A DNA stretch of 64,000 nt from Asterias amurensis (lineage: Eukaryota > Echinodermata > Asteroidea > Forcipulatida > Asteriidae), in contig NC_092666.1 of the NCBI RefSeq assembly GCF_032118995.1, positions 9,498,501-9,562,500 on the forward strand, written 5' to 3'. Below are positions 34,301 through 49,300 of this stretch, piece by piece; the stretch's first letter is position 1, and each line of letters begins with the position of its first letter. The translations under genes were made by a program, and so were the position numbers. The notes under the pieces were generated by a model, which worked only from the letters and a program-made list of their open reading frames with translations, did not search any database and was not told where the DNA came from.

Positions 34301-37300
34301 TCTAAAATTTGATATCAATTGCAATTCCCTTGAAATCATTTTAATCCATTGAAATGTATTTATCCATATTTGTTGTAGTTTTACCATCACAGCAAGTCAC
34401 CCAAACAACCCAAGCAGCTGGATTTAACCAAAGGTCTGAACCAGTTCTGTCTGGATAAATCCGGTTCCTACAAGCTGTCACCGGTTTCTTGCCACCAATT
34501 TGAACAGGAGATGTACAGCTTCGATACGTAAGTTAAAGTTTCACTTTTTCTTTCTTCCTTTTCCTTGTGTAAAGACTGAATATTGAAGGGCTTTCAGATT
34601 CACTGAGTGACGAACATTAGTGCTGTATCATTTGTATTTATTATTTTGCTCTCTATTGTCTTTAATCTCTAGAAATCTCTTTGATCTTTTTGCATTTTTG
34701 TTACAGCGCTTCTCCAACCATGCTAACGCTGACTGCAGTCAAACATCTGATTACTGGCTCTATTGTTGCTAAGCAACCATCTTCAGATATCTTTGTCACC
34801 ATCAAGTAAGTATTAAATTCTTTTTTCTTGTGGTAAATTATTTTCACAGGCCCCCCCCCCTCTCCAAATTTGTTTTCATTTAATAAATAATAGTAATACT
34901 AGGTTCTTTAATATATCGCTTTTTCAAAGCCCTCAGTATTATTTCCTACAGTGTATGCGTAGAGCTACTTTTTAAAATATGAGACCTATTCCATTATAGC
35001 ACCAAATAATGGTTCACAAGGTGCTGTGGTGCAATATGCAGCCAATCAAACCAGGAACACCTGGCGAACCCATTCTTTTTATGATATGTGCACTGGGTTG
35101 TTATATTTTTATGTTAGACAGTGTAGAAAGTATTTTCATATTTTTATATGGTTTTGTTAAATAAATTATGGTACAACAAAATCGGTCTTGTGGAGTTTTA
35201 TCCCATATTCAAGGGCAGTCAGATTGGATCAGAGGTATCTTTACTCACTTGCCACCTCTTGGACCCTAGTTTGAATCACGCCAGCCGGGGGCACTATGTT
35301 GATTGGGTTTCTCAGTCCCTACCTGACTGTGTGGGTTTCCCTTGAATAATTCTTTGGGGTTTTCCCTTACACATCTAAAACTGAAACTTTCTTCCTTCCT
35401 CTGTTTTGGTTCTTTGTATAGTATGGTGATTAAGATGGCTTTTCTGAGAGTCTTTAGCTTCATAACCAGAATTATTTAAATGAAAGCCCTGAGAGGTGGT
35501 TTTGATTAAGTTCTAAAGTGATATATCTGTGATTGCTTTTTCTCATTGCGAAGATCTTCCATTGAGACGGAGCCGTTAGTTCGTCTCGGACCTCTCAAAT
35601 CAAAACAAGAGCTTGAGAGAGAGGCTAAGAAGAAGACCAAACCAGCCAAGACTGGGAATGAAACAGCGCCTGGAGACGAGACTAAGGAGGTTAAGGACGA
35701 TGGACCTAGTATTTACGAGTTTACATACTGGGCAAGGTAGATATTTGTAATAATAGTAATAATAATAATGGACATTTGTAAAACACACTCCTGTCGCATT
35801 TTTTTTTACGAGACATCGCATAAAAGGCCAGTAGCCACTTCAAGGTGAAGGCTACACTTAACTGACTCGGGCTGTTGGCCCAAGTCAACTGCAACCAGAG
35901 GAACGTTGCCACCTACTCCTGGGGCTGAAACAGGGTTTCACAGTCATGCAGGCATGGGTATCATCCACTAGGAGCCTGGTTGGTAGAGCAGAATGGACTA
36001 CCCAACTTTTTACAAAGAAGTTGTGGTTAAGTGCCTTGCTCAATGGCTCGAGTGTCATGACTGGGAATATCGAACCCTGACTCTGCTGCTAACAACACCA
36101 GAGTTTGGGTCTGGTTAACTAGACACCGATCTCTCAGCCACGGCACACCACAAAGAAAAAGAACTCTGCTCATGGCGGTACTTCAAGCTAAGACTGAACA
36201 GAATGTTTTCAAGTTGGTCTTGAAGCTGGAGAGAGTGGTTACTAGTCTGAGGTTCAGTGGAAGAGTATTCCAAAGAGATGGTCCAGCATGTTGAAAAGAA
36301 CGATCTCCCCAAGAGCGAGGGATGTTGAGGAGCATAGTGTTTGTAGAGCGAAGCCGTGTTTTAGAAACACTTAGCTGAGGCTACAGCTACGGCTGTTGCC
36401 AAGTGTGTTGCCAAGGACATCCTATACTCCAACGCACAGTGACTTAGCAATCAAGCCGAACATAGCCTTTGCCATATACTTTTTATAGCAACCAATTCGG
36501 ACACGTTGTTAACCAAGGTAGTTTGCTTTAAAGGATTGGGGTACTTTTTCAAAATGTCGAAAGATTTACAATAAACTTACAGGGTTTGAAGATAATGATA
36601 GTGGAAAGCTTCCTTTCAAATATTACTTACTGAGGTGCTGTAGTTTTTGAGAGATGAGTAAAACAATGTCATGAAAATACGTTTGTAAATGCTTAAAATA
36701 ATTTTCGTTTCATGACATTGTTTTACTCATTACCCAAAAAATATTTTCAGGGAAGCTTTCTACCATCATTATCTTCAAACTGTGTAGGTTTAGTGTAAAT
36801 CTGTGGACATTGTGCTTTTTGTCCTACAAAAAGTACATGTACATACACCCTTGAATTGACGCCGAAATTAAATCCCTTTATTCTCCTCGTCTAACCTAGG
36901 AATGGAGAGAAAATTGATGTGACACCATCTTCACAGGTTATTTTATTCTATCCCGGAAAGGCACAAGTGGTCATACAAAGCAGTAAGTCAGATTTTTGAA
37001 TTCAAAAATTAAGTCGGGTTAGTGTTTTTTTTTTTGTAGCTAGACAAAGTCATTTCATCTTTTTGAAGGTAAATTATAGAATTGTTAGAGCTGAGAATAT
37101 GTTTTGTGTGATCAACATGAAATAATGAACCTGTGAACATTTGGGCTCTGTTGTCCAGTTGTTTGAGAAAATAGTTGTCCCTAATTTTGGTTATCAGAAT
37201 CAGCTGTTTTGATTTCTCAGGTTTTCAGACACAGTTTTCTTGAATTCGACTTTCTGAAGAGAATATTCTGAATTTTTGAAAACTTTGTCAGGTGTTTAAA

Positions 37301-40300
37301 ATTGTTTGTTAAAGATGCTATGTCAGATTTTTGGCCCCAAACATTTAAAAATGTATTTTTTTGAGTGAACGGTATTTCAAAGAGTATCACCCGCTCTAAC
37401 GAAAAAAAGTTTAACTTTTACTTTTAATGGTCAGGAACCATGACAAAAATTTAAAACGTTTCTTATAAAACACATTAGAAATGGTCACGTGATATATTGT
37501 CGGGATCCCGACAAAAACTAATTTTGAGCACTTTATTTCACTGCTACTAATAATATGGCGGACTTTTTCAAGCAATGGCTCAAATGAAAGCTTGTAACTT
37601 TCTCGACCCCCATCAAAATACCTATTGATTTTAAAATCAAAACTTTGGGGTCAAATCGGCCAAAAAATCTGACATAGCATCTTTAATGAGACCAAATTAT
37701 GTTGCACCTTATAAGGGTAAACATTACAAGGTGCTGCAGCGCAATCAGTAGCCACTGTCAGACACACCAGGGCAAACCCCTTCTCTTAGTAGCAGAATTC
37801 TTTAACGTTTATTACACAACACACAGACCTATCGCTTTATGTCCCATCTGAAGGACAAAGCAATAAGTGTGTTGCTCAAGTGTCAAAACCGACAGTCAAA
37901 CCCGCACTGCTTGTTTCCCCCCCCCCCCTGTACTGGGAAAGCATTTTTAGTAGACAGTGGTTAGCGCACATCATTGCAGGAGCAAACTTCTTAAAATGTG
38001 ATTATTTTTTGTTCTTGTGTCTACCCAGGAGAGGACTGTCTCGGCCAAGTGGTTCAGTTTGAAGGTCGTGCCGGGGTCTTCCTCTCAGGTCATGTCAAAC
38101 CGGGTCTTGCAGGGGTCAAGATAACGGTCGTATCGAGGTCATTAGAGACACAAGAGGTCAAACCGGTTAGTAATGTCGTCACTGCAGACAACGGACTCTA
38201 CAGGTAACTCTAGTGTACTTTTTTTGGTGTTTTGTAAAAACGAAAATTATCAACTTCAGTTTACATTTGTAAAATGCAATTTGGTGTTTAATAATCCCAA
38301 TACACACTAAGTAGTAATTTTCACTGAATTCTGATTTATGTATAACTGAAGAAATTTTGTTCTAAGCCCCTTTATATTCCATCCAATTTTCACACTGAAG
38401 AACTATTGTGCATTCCTAATATTCATTACCCATATGTGATTAATTTTAATTGTATTATTTGTACATTAAAGCCCGGCTCATACTTCATGCGAATGCGAAT
38501 GCGACACGAATGTTGACGTCACAAATTCGCAACGAATAATTCGCAGGGTTGAGTTGTGCTCAACTCTTTTGCAAATATCACAACAAAAACCGAGTTGCGA
38601 CATCAAATTCACGTCATATTCGCATCGCGTTCGCATTGGCAGCAAGTATGAACCAGGCTAAACTGAAAAAATAATCATTGTTCTTTTTCTTGATGTTTCT
38701 ACCAATTTGTGATTAATTTCACTGAATTCTTTGTACATTTGTTGAAGAATAATCATGAACTTTTTATTGGCATTTCTACCCAATAATGATTCGTTTTCAC
38801 TGTTCTAACTGAAGAATACTTGTTCTTTTCCTTGATGTTCCTACCAATTTTTCAATGTTTTCACTGCATGACTTCTTCAAAACTGGAGGATATGTGTTGT
38901 TTTTCTTGATATTTCTACCTATTGATTAATTTTCGCAGTTTTCTTGGACCTTTACTGAATAATAATAGTTGTTATATTTCTTGATATTTCTACCAATTTG
39001 TGAATGATTTTCACGATATTATTCTTCGTAATTCACGAATAACTGTTCCATTTCTTTATATTTATACCAATTTTGTCAATTTTTTCTCTGCATTCTTTCT
39101 TCTTAACTGGAAAGTAATTTTTGGGGGGATATTTCTACCCATTGGTGATTAATTTTCACTGTATACTATTAACATTTAACTGAATAATACTTGTTCTTTT
39201 TTTAATGATTGATTTTCACTGCATTCTTTCTTCATAACTGAAGAATATTTGTTCTTTCCTTGATATTTTGTTTTACAGTTTGTCAATGATTTTTACTGCA
39301 TTATAACTGGAGAATATGTGTTGTTTTTCTTTATATTTCTACCCATTATTGATTAATTGTCACTGTTTTCTTTGTACCTTTACTGAAAAAATGTCTTTAT
39401 ATTTCTGCAAATTTGTGTATAAGTTGTACTGCATTCTTTCTTCAATGCTTGTTCATTTTTCTTGATATTCCTACCAATTTGTCAATGGTTTTCACTGAAC
39501 TCTTTCTTTATAAAGTATAATTGTTCTTTTTCTTTTATTTTGCTAACAATTAGTGAATTATTTTCACTGCATTCTTTCTTCGTAACTGAAGACCAATTGT
39601 TTTTTCCCTTGATATTCCTACCCATTAGTGATTATTTTACACTGAGTTCTGGTTTCATAATTGAAGACAAACTTTTTTTATATTATATTTTTACTATTTT
39701 ATGAATGATTTTCACTGAATTATTGGTTCATAACTAAAGACACTTGTTCGTTCTCTTGACATTCGTACACATTAGCGGTAAATTTCCACTGTATTCTGGT
39801 TTTGTAACTGAAGACTAATTGTTCCTTTCCTTGTTACTTTCTTAGAATTGGTCCCCTATCTGACATGTCTGAGTATGAAGTACAGGCTGCATTAGATGGT
39901 TACATTCTGACTAAGATGGAAGGAACTACGGGTGACTTCAAAGCTTCTAAACTTGGAGAGGTCACTATTGAGGTAAGGTCAAGATGGTGATATAGGACAC
40001 TACGTGAATCACTCATTAAAGACACTTGACACTAATGGTAATTGTCAAAGACCAGTCTTCTCACTTGGTGTATCTCAACATATACATAAAATAACCAACC
40101 TGTGAAAATTTGAGCTCAATCGGTCGTCGAAGTTGCGAGATAATAATGAAAAAAAAAACACCCTTGTCACACAAAGTTGTGTGCTTTCATATGCTTGATT
40201 TCGAGACCTCAAATTCTAAACTTGAGGTCTCGAAATCAAATTCGTGGAAAATTACTTCTTTATCGAAAACTATGTCACTTCAGAGGGAGCCGTTTCTCAC

Positions 40301-43300
40301 AATTTTTTATACCAACAACCTCTCCCCATTACTCGTCACCAAGTAAGGATTTATGCTAATAATTATTTTGAGTAATTACCAATAGTGTCCCCTGCCTTTA
40401 AAAGCAAACACTAGTTTACCTTTGACAAACTTGGGCCGGTACTCACCGGTTTTGGGGTGAACAGTTTTCAACATGATTTTTCTTTTTCTGTTCAAAGGTT
40501 CATGAAGCCTAAAACATGTGATTTAGGGTGTCACTGCCTGTGAGTTTACCGACACAAATATCACCAACATTTTACAGGATATTTGTGTCGGTGAAATCAG
40601 TGTGTAGTATATATAGATTTTTGGTTTATGGGATTCACATAATGGAATCATTGAAACAAGAGCTATCTTGGATATCGTACAAATTACAGGATTTAAGAAA
40701 TGATGAATTTTTTTACAATCTCCATGATTATGGAAACGTCCCGATTCGAATGTAGTTCTTATATCTCCCTGATTGCAAGATACAAATTTTGGCAGCTTGT
40801 CAATCCCTTGAACATAGTAATCCTTGTTTTAAAACATGACAAACATTTTTAATCTACTCCAGGGCCCAATTTCATAGAGCTGCTTAAGCACAAAGTTTTG
40901 CTTAAGCAAAAATCCTTGCTTAGTAAAATCAGATTACCGGCCAAGACTCCACTCAATTGTTATGCTAAGTGAACAACAGCTAAATACCAGTCACAATCAA
41001 TGTATATGACATAAATTTTTTGCCAGTAACATGTGTAAAATAAGCGAGCTGTTTTCGTGCTTAAGCAAATTTTTTGCTTAAGCAGCTCTATGAAATTGGC
41101 CCCAGGTGGTTGATGAGGAGGGCCTCCCACTCCAGGGGGTGCTACTCTCACTCAGTGGCGGGAAATTCCGCAGCAATAATTTAACACAGGCTTTCCAATC
41201 CCTTGATTAGCTATGTTCTTAACACGCCAACGATTTTGTTTTTATGTTCTCCAGGTGATTGATGAGGAGGGCCTCCCACTCCAGGGGGTGCTACTCTCAC
41301 TCAGTGGCGGGAAATTCCGCAGCAATAATTTAACACAGGCTTTCCAATCCCTTGATTAGCTATATTCTTAACACACCAACGATTTTGTTTTTATGTTCTC
41401 CAGGTGATTGATGAGGAGGGCCTCCCACTCCAGGGGGTGCTACTCTCACTCAGTGGCGGGAAATTCCGCAGCAATAATTTAACACAGGCTTTCCAATCCC
41501 TTGATTAGCTATATTCTTAACACACCAACGATTTTGTTTTTATGTTCTCCAGGTGATTGATGAGGAGGGCCTCCCACTCCAGGGGGTGTTACTCTCACTC
41601 AGTGGCGGGAAATTCCGCAGCAATAATTTAACACAGGCTAGCGGTAGTCTGGTGTTCACTGGTCTGGGAGCGGACCAATACTATCTACGCGCTCTGATGA
41701 AGGAATACAAGTTTGAACCAGGTTCTCAGGTAAGCTATTCTTTTAAAGGCAGTGGACACTATTGGTAGTTACTCAAAATAATTATCAGCATAAAACCTTT
41801 CTCGGTAATGAGTAATGGGGAGAGGTTGACAGTATAAAACATTGTGAGAAAATGCTCCCTCTGAAGTGATGTAGTTTTGGAGAAAGAAGTATTTTTCCAC
41901 GATTTTGATTTCGAGTCCTCAGATTTAGAGTCCTCAGATTTAGAATTTGAGGTCTCGAAATCGAGCATCTGAAAGCACACAATTTCATGTGACAAGGGTG
42001 TTTTTTTCTTTCATTATTATCTCGCAACTTCGACGACCAATTGAGTTCAAATTTTCACAGGTTTGTTATTTTATGCATATGTTGAGATACACCAAGTGAG
42101 AAGACTGGTCATTGACACTTACCAATAGTGTCCAGGGTCTTTAAAATCAAAGAAAGAAGTATTTTAAGTGAATTAAGGGGAGTCTGAACTGTGACTTCCA
42201 GTGTTTTATAACTGATTTTTCACCCATTCATCGCTTTGATCTGTCATGGTGTTTTTGTATTATTAGAGTTTTCCAGATTTTTGTATCAATTTTTTATCTA
42301 TATGTACTGTGCCTTGCTTGCGCCTGTTTTTTTTCTCTTTTTTATCCTTGTTATAATGTTTCTACTGCTACACTGTATTTCACCAAGTTTTGTATATAAT
42401 TTGCTGTTTTCTCTCTTTTAGTTCACCTCTTGTATTTTGTTGGTTGTTTCTTGGTACATTTCTTAGGTGCTGTTTGTTTTCTGAACCACGTTTATTTTTT
42501 TAGGTCTTTTTGTATGTGTTTTATGTGAAGCATTTTGTGTAGTTTGTAAGCTGCTGTCAAACTTATTATGGTTGCATTATGATTATTGCTGTAAATCAAT
42601 GGACCCTTCCCATGAAATATGCTAATCACATTCACGCACGCGTACAGACCTTGTTGGTTGGCAAACGCCATAGAGTTGTGCACTAAGCAGACGCGCAATC
42701 GCGTCTGCGTCTCGCGTCTGCGTCTCGCACCCATTAGCCATGTACAAAACAGCGCGATGTTCCCTCATTTTGCCAACCAAAACGTTAGTGCGCACACGCT
42801 ATGTGCAATTTGCATATTTCATGGGAAGGATCTATTGACTTTTATATCAAATTCTTGGCCTTATCTGAATTGGTGGCTTATGCTACAGCTACTGCTGGAT
42901 CGTTGTGCCATCATGAATTGAAGTATAGGACGTCTTAGCAACATCCTTAGGAGCGGTCGTAGCCGTAGCTGTGGCCACTTATTTGGATACTGCTATATTG
43001 GACTGTATTTTGCTTTGCCAAATTATTGTCAAGTTTTAGCCATCTTCTTTCCTGCTTTTTGTAACCCTTTGTAGGTTCGTTTGCTTTCCCTTTTTCCTGT
43101 AAATGGATTTGTTTTTGTTGGTATTTTGTCAATGCCTTTTGATGAAGGTCCAGTGGTGTTAAAAAGCTTGAGCAACCCATTCTTTAATGTGTATAATGTG
43201 TAATATAATCTCATGTATAATTGTTACACATTCTTATTTTGTTAACATTTTTGTTTTGACGATATCTTCATTTTGACAATATCTTCAAGGTGACATCTTC

Positions 43301-46300
43301 TTTTTCATGATACAATGTACATGTATCATCTTTTATATTTTTGTTTGACTTTCTCAGATGATTAAAGTTGAGGAAGGGTCATCCATCAAACTAAAGGTCA
43401 AGGGGTCAAGGGTCGCATTCAGGTAAACTTCTTTAACTTCTTATTCTCTTTGAAGTCTGATTTTAATTGTATTTTGTTTGATATTTTAGTTGCTTTGGTG
43501 TAGTGACCTCCCTCACTGGAGAAAACCAGAACCTGCTAAAATTTTGTGTGGTATTTCCAGTTGTTTTGGTGTTGTGACCTCTCTGAATGAAGAACTAAAA
43601 CCTAACTACATGTATAAGAACCTAATTATAATTTGTTTGACATTTTAGTTGCTTTGGCGTTGTGACATCTCTTAATGGAGAACCAGAACCAGATATTTAT
43701 CTCGAGGCTCAAGGAATTGATAATTGTGGAGAGGTTTTAGAGGAGAGTATGACCGATCCAGAAGGGAAATTTAGAATCCGAGGACTCCAGGTGAGTTGAC
43801 TGCATCTGTCTGATAAAATAACGACAAAATGTTGGCAGAAATTAGAGACAGTTTGACACCCTATGGTGTTAATTTTAGTTCTTTTTTCCAGTGGGGTGTC
43901 GTGGCAGAGCGGATAAGAGCACCGAACTCGAGCTCTGGTTTCTGTTCAGCAGACTGTGGGTTCGAATCCCGGTCATGACACTTTTGTCCTTGAGCAAGAC
44001 ACTTAACCATAAGCTTCTCTGTGAGGGCAGAGATGGTTCTTGTGATTGATTAGCTTAGTGCGCTTTATATTTGGCGGCACAGGCTGTATACTCCCTAGGG
44101 AGCTGAGATGGTTTAAGGAATTATTTAAGGCCCATTTACGGGGGTAATAATGTTGAAGCGCCATGAGCGTCACTGTGTGACGGACCTGAGCGTTAAATAA
44201 GAAGCCACTACAATTATTAGTATTATTATTATGTCTAATGTAACAACGGCACAACGCCTACAGTGTGTATATAACCGCTTTCCCACAGCAGGTCTGGAGC
44301 ACGCCTCTGTCTTTTCTGCAGATGTTTTCATGGTTAATGTGCCACCAGTGTGGTTTCTCCGAAGAATGTTTGAGCGTGTAACCAGTGGATTTTGTATCAT
44401 TGTATCAAGCGAATTTTCATGTACATGTACTTTCTCAGGAACTCTCTTTTCAGGAACTCACTGCCACCAGTGTGCTCGACCTGGTTTCTCCGAAGAATGT
44501 TTGAGCGTGAAACCAGTGGATTTTGTATCATTGTATCAATGGAATTTTCATGTACTTTCTCAGGAACTCTCTTTTCAGGAACTCACTGCCACCAGTGTGT
44601 AGGACCTGGTTTCTGCGAAGAATGTTTGAGTGTGAAACCAGTGGATTTTGTATCCCTGTATCAATGTAATTTTCATGTACATTCTCAGGAACTCTTTTTT
44701 CAGAAACTCACGTGCCGTTAACTTCATAACTCTCCTATAGAATAACTGCCTCCTGCTTGGAGAATGTTTGAGCGTGAAACCAATGGATTTTGTATCATTG
44801 TATCAATGGAATTTTCATTCTCTTTTCAGGAACTCACTGCCACCAGTGTGGTCGACCTGGTTTCTGCGAAGAATGTTTGAGCGTGAAACCAGTGGATTTT
44901 GTATCATTGTATCAATGGAATTTTCATGTACTTTCTCAGGAACGCTCTTTTCAGGAACTCACTGCCACCAGTGTGTAGGACCTGGTTTCTGCGAAGAATG
45001 TTTGAGTGTGAAACCAGTGGATTTTGTATCATTGTATCAATGGAATTTTCATGTACATTCTCAGGAACTCTCTTTTCAGGAATTCATGTGCCGTTAACTT
45101 CATAACTCTTCTATAGAATAACTGCCTCCTGCTTGGAGAATGTTTGAGTGTGAAACCAGTGGATTTTGTATCATTGTATCAATGGAATTTTCATGTACAT
45201 TCTCAGGAACTCTCTTTTCAGGAATTCATGTGCCGTTAACTTCATAACTCTTCTATAGAATAACTGCCTCCTGCTTGGAGAATGTTTGAGTGTGAAACCA
45301 GTGGATTTTGTATCATTGTATCAATGTAATTTTCATGTACATTCTCAGGAACTCTCTTTTCAGGAACTCACGTGCCGTTAACTTCATAACTCTTCTATAG
45401 AATAACTGCCTCCTGCTTGGAGACTGTTTGAGCGTGAAACCAATGGATTTTGTATCATTGTATCAGTGTAATTTTCATGTACATTCTCAGGAACTCTCTT
45501 TTCAGGAATTCATGTGCCGTTAACTTCATAACTCTTCTATAGAATAACTGCCTCCTGCTTGGAGAATGTTTGAGCGTGAAACCAGTGGATTTTGTATCAT
45601 TGTATCAATGGAATTTTCATGTACATTCTCAGGAACTCTCTTTTCAGGAATTCACGTGCCGTTATCTTCATAACTCTCCTGTAGTATTACTGCCTCCTGC
45701 TTGGAGACAAAAGATACAAACAATCCCCAACTTTGTGCATTTGTTGAATTTCTACCCTTAAATGAAACGCCACTTTTAATAGTGAAAACAACTTATTGAT
45801 TTTGATACTATATTTCTCACAAACAGAAATTTCAATTGTCAATCATTTTGCATTTGTCATCATTTTGCATATTTGATATGTATTTTCATTTCTGTGTTTA
45901 CCTTATGTATTTAAATGCCTGCTAAGTCTGTCATTTTGATTGCTGTCTTGTATCTTTGTAAACTTGACTTGTTTTGTCCAGTTGAAATTGAATTTTGTCT
46001 AGCTTTTAGCAACTTCGTAGGAGATAGTTGAATTGAATGTTCTCATATAAATGCATATTTGTTTGTTTAGTTTAATTTTAGGGTTTTTTGGTGAAAGGTG
46101 AATTTAGTGGAATTTTTAAGGATTGTTTGAAGTCATACAATACTTTTGTTTCAGATTGTTATTTTTTTTATTTTGACTTGAATAGTATTTTGTATCCCTA
46201 AAACATTGCCAATAGCAAGGCTTATTTTTATTTACTCTCTTGAACAAGTTGAAGTAGGCCTACATATGTATACATTTTTGAAACTTTTTGTCTAGGTTTG

Positions 46301-49300
46301 TTTTTGTACATATCACTTAAAGACACGGGACACTATTGGTAAGTGTCAAAGACCAGTCTTCTCACTTGGTGTATCTCAACATATATGCATAAAATAAACC
46401 TGTGAAAATTTGAGCTCAATCGGTCTTCGAAGTTGTGAGATAATAATGAAAGCAAAAAACATCCTTGTCACACAAAGTTGTGTGCTTTCAGATGCTTGAT
46501 TTCGAGACCTCAAATTCTAAATCTGAGGTCTCAAAATCAAATTCTTGGAAAATTACTTCTTTCTCAAAAACTACGTTACTTCAGAGGGAGCCCTTTCTCA
46601 CAATGTTTTATACCATCAACCTCTCCCCCTTACTCTTTACCAAGTAAGGTTTTATGCTGATGGTTATTTTGAGTAATTACCAATAGTGTTCACTGCCTTT
46701 CAATAGCTTTGTTTTTGTACATGTACATTTAAAGCTGTTATGCAACCATACTGTGCTTTGTAAGTTTCTCTTGAGTATTATTATTATTTTGCTTAGTAAA
46801 ATTGTATATTGATGTAATGATGTCACTGTTTTGACTGTAGCCGGAGTGTTCGTATGAGCTGAGACTAAAAGCAGGTGATTCCAACAGTCATATAGAACGA
46901 GCTGCTCCTAAAACACAATCTATCAAGGTAACAATTGCTTCACCACCATTTCTTAAAGGAACACGTTGCCTTGGATTGGACGAGTTGGTCTATAAAAAGC
47001 GTTTGAAACCGTTTGTTATGAAATGCATATGGTTAGAAAGATGTTTTAAAAGTAGAATATAATGATCCACACAAGTATCACTCAAAACTGTACGGTTTTC
47101 TTTTTACGTCGTGAACTATCACGGTCGGCCATTTATGGGAGTCAAAATTTTGACTCCCATAATTGGCCGACCGTGGTATTGGACGAGGTAAAAAGAAAAC
47201 CACGCAATTTCGAGGCATATTTGTGTAGGTCATTGTATTCTACTTTTACAACATTTTTCCAACCATATTCATTCTATAACAAACGGTTACAAAACGTTTT
47301 TCAAAGACCAACTCGACTGATCCAAGGCAACGTGTTCCTTTAACTTGGTACAGAATGCTAGGGGTGTGATAAAGTGCTGTATTTGAACCTAGCACATGTA
47401 TTATTAGTTTCTGATCAGTGAAATAACTTCATCAGATATAAGAAAAGAATCAAAAGATTTTTTTGTCCTTGTATTTCGAAGGTCCAAGGAAAAGATATTG
47501 ATGATCTGCAGATCATAGTTTTCCGTCGATTGAACCAGTTTGAGATTGGGGGAAATATTGTCACCTCTAGCGAATATTTGGCAACATTGAAGGTAAGTTC
47601 AACAAACCTGTCTGATATTTTAACCTGTAGCATTTTTAACTTTACCCTACGAACACCATTCATTTCTGTCCGAACATGGCTTCTATTGTTTTTTCCAGTA
47701 AATATTTTGTTTGTTTTACAAATGTTAATCACATGGCAACATGGGAAACCTTGGAAAATGTCAAATCTGGACATTACTATGATTTCTTTCTGTTAATTAA
47801 AATAGGCCAATCTTGCGGCTGTTTGCAGCCGCTAGCGGTATTTTGGGTACAGGCTACTATTGGCTGCTAGGGGCAGATGGGACGTAAGTCTGTTGGTCCC
47901 GTGTGATGTGTAATGCACGTAAGAACCCAGTGAACTTATCGTAAAGAGAAAGGGATCATCCCGGTGCTCGTGGTTTGATTGGCTGCATATTGCGCCACAG
48001 CACCGTGTAAACTATTACATGGTTCTACGTAAAGGGATTCGTCTCATATAGCTCCACATACCTTAGTGGACAAAATACTGAGCACTTTGGCACGCCCATT
48101 GGGTGTGATAAAGTACTATATAAGAACCAAGTATTCTTGTATTATTATTATCCCTGACGCAAATTTAACATCATATGATATTTGTTTTCTGTTTATCTGT
48201 AGATTCTTCTGTACAGTGAGGATAATTTAGTGTCTCCTTTACACACTCTGTCACTCGGTATCAGTAGTTTCTTTCAGTTCCCTCCACTTCTTAACGACGG
48301 TGCGGTGAGTAAACTTTAAACATCCAATATCTTTCATGCCCCATTTCCTTGTTTTGTCGTAAGTTATTGTCATTGGTGTAGCCAGTGGAGGGGGGGGGGC
48401 AAGCAGGGTTGGGGCCAGACATTTTCTGGTATCTATGGCCACGACAAATTTAAATAAAGAATATTCAGCAAATATTTTTTTAGTGATAAATTGTCATTAA
48501 ACATACATGAGACTAATGGATTTGGAGAAAACTGGATGAGTATTTTGACAATTTTGAGACTTTGTTTATGTCTCTTAAAAGGCAAAGTCACTTAAAAGCA
48601 GTGGACGCTCATATTGGTAATTACTCAAAATAACTATTATCAAAAACCTTAGTTGGTAACGAGTAATGGGGAGAGGTTGATGGTTCAAAACATTGTGAGA
48701 AACGGCTCCTTCTGAAGTGACGTAGTTATTGAGAAAGAAGTAGTTTTCCACGAATTTGATTTCGAGACCTCGGAATTAGAATTTGAGGTCTTGAAATCAA
48801 GCATCTGCAAGCGCACAACTTCGTGTGACAAGGGTGTTTTTTCTTTCATAGTTATCTCGCAACTTCGACGACCAATTGAGCTCAAATTTTTACAGGTTTG
48901 TTATTTTATCCATATGTTGAGATACACCTAGCGAAAAGACTGGTCTTTGACAATTGCCAATAGTGTCCAGTGTCTTTAACTGAAATGTTGCTCAAAATGC
49001 TGCTTTGTAAATTTGTTATTTCCATAAATTTTAAGAGTGATTACCAAACTGATACCTCCCCTTTAAAACCTTATTTTGACAGAGATACGTCCTGCGAATA
49101 GAATCGTCGTTATCCAAATCCAGTTACGAGTTCACACTACCAGAAGCTAGTTTTAGTACAGGAGGTTTTTTCAAACATATCACACTACAGTTCAATCCAC
49201 AGGTAAGGTTACTTCATTTAACCCTAAAGTAACTTGGGTATATATAGCAGGCTTTGAACTTCCCTCTTGAAGGGGCACAGCAATTTTGATGTAGGAAAAT

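Noticed and set aside
41106..41552. Extra NOMO coding exons
   Set aside because: Copies 1-3 have no GT donor and meet a stop; counting them would break the otherwise exact 1207-residue frame.
44231..45761. Cys-rich plus-strand frames in the intron 23 array (CHQC, CEECLSVKP)
   Set aside because: Several frames are open only because of the tandem repeat; they lack splice logic and conserved start or stop, and the unit resembles LINE DNA.
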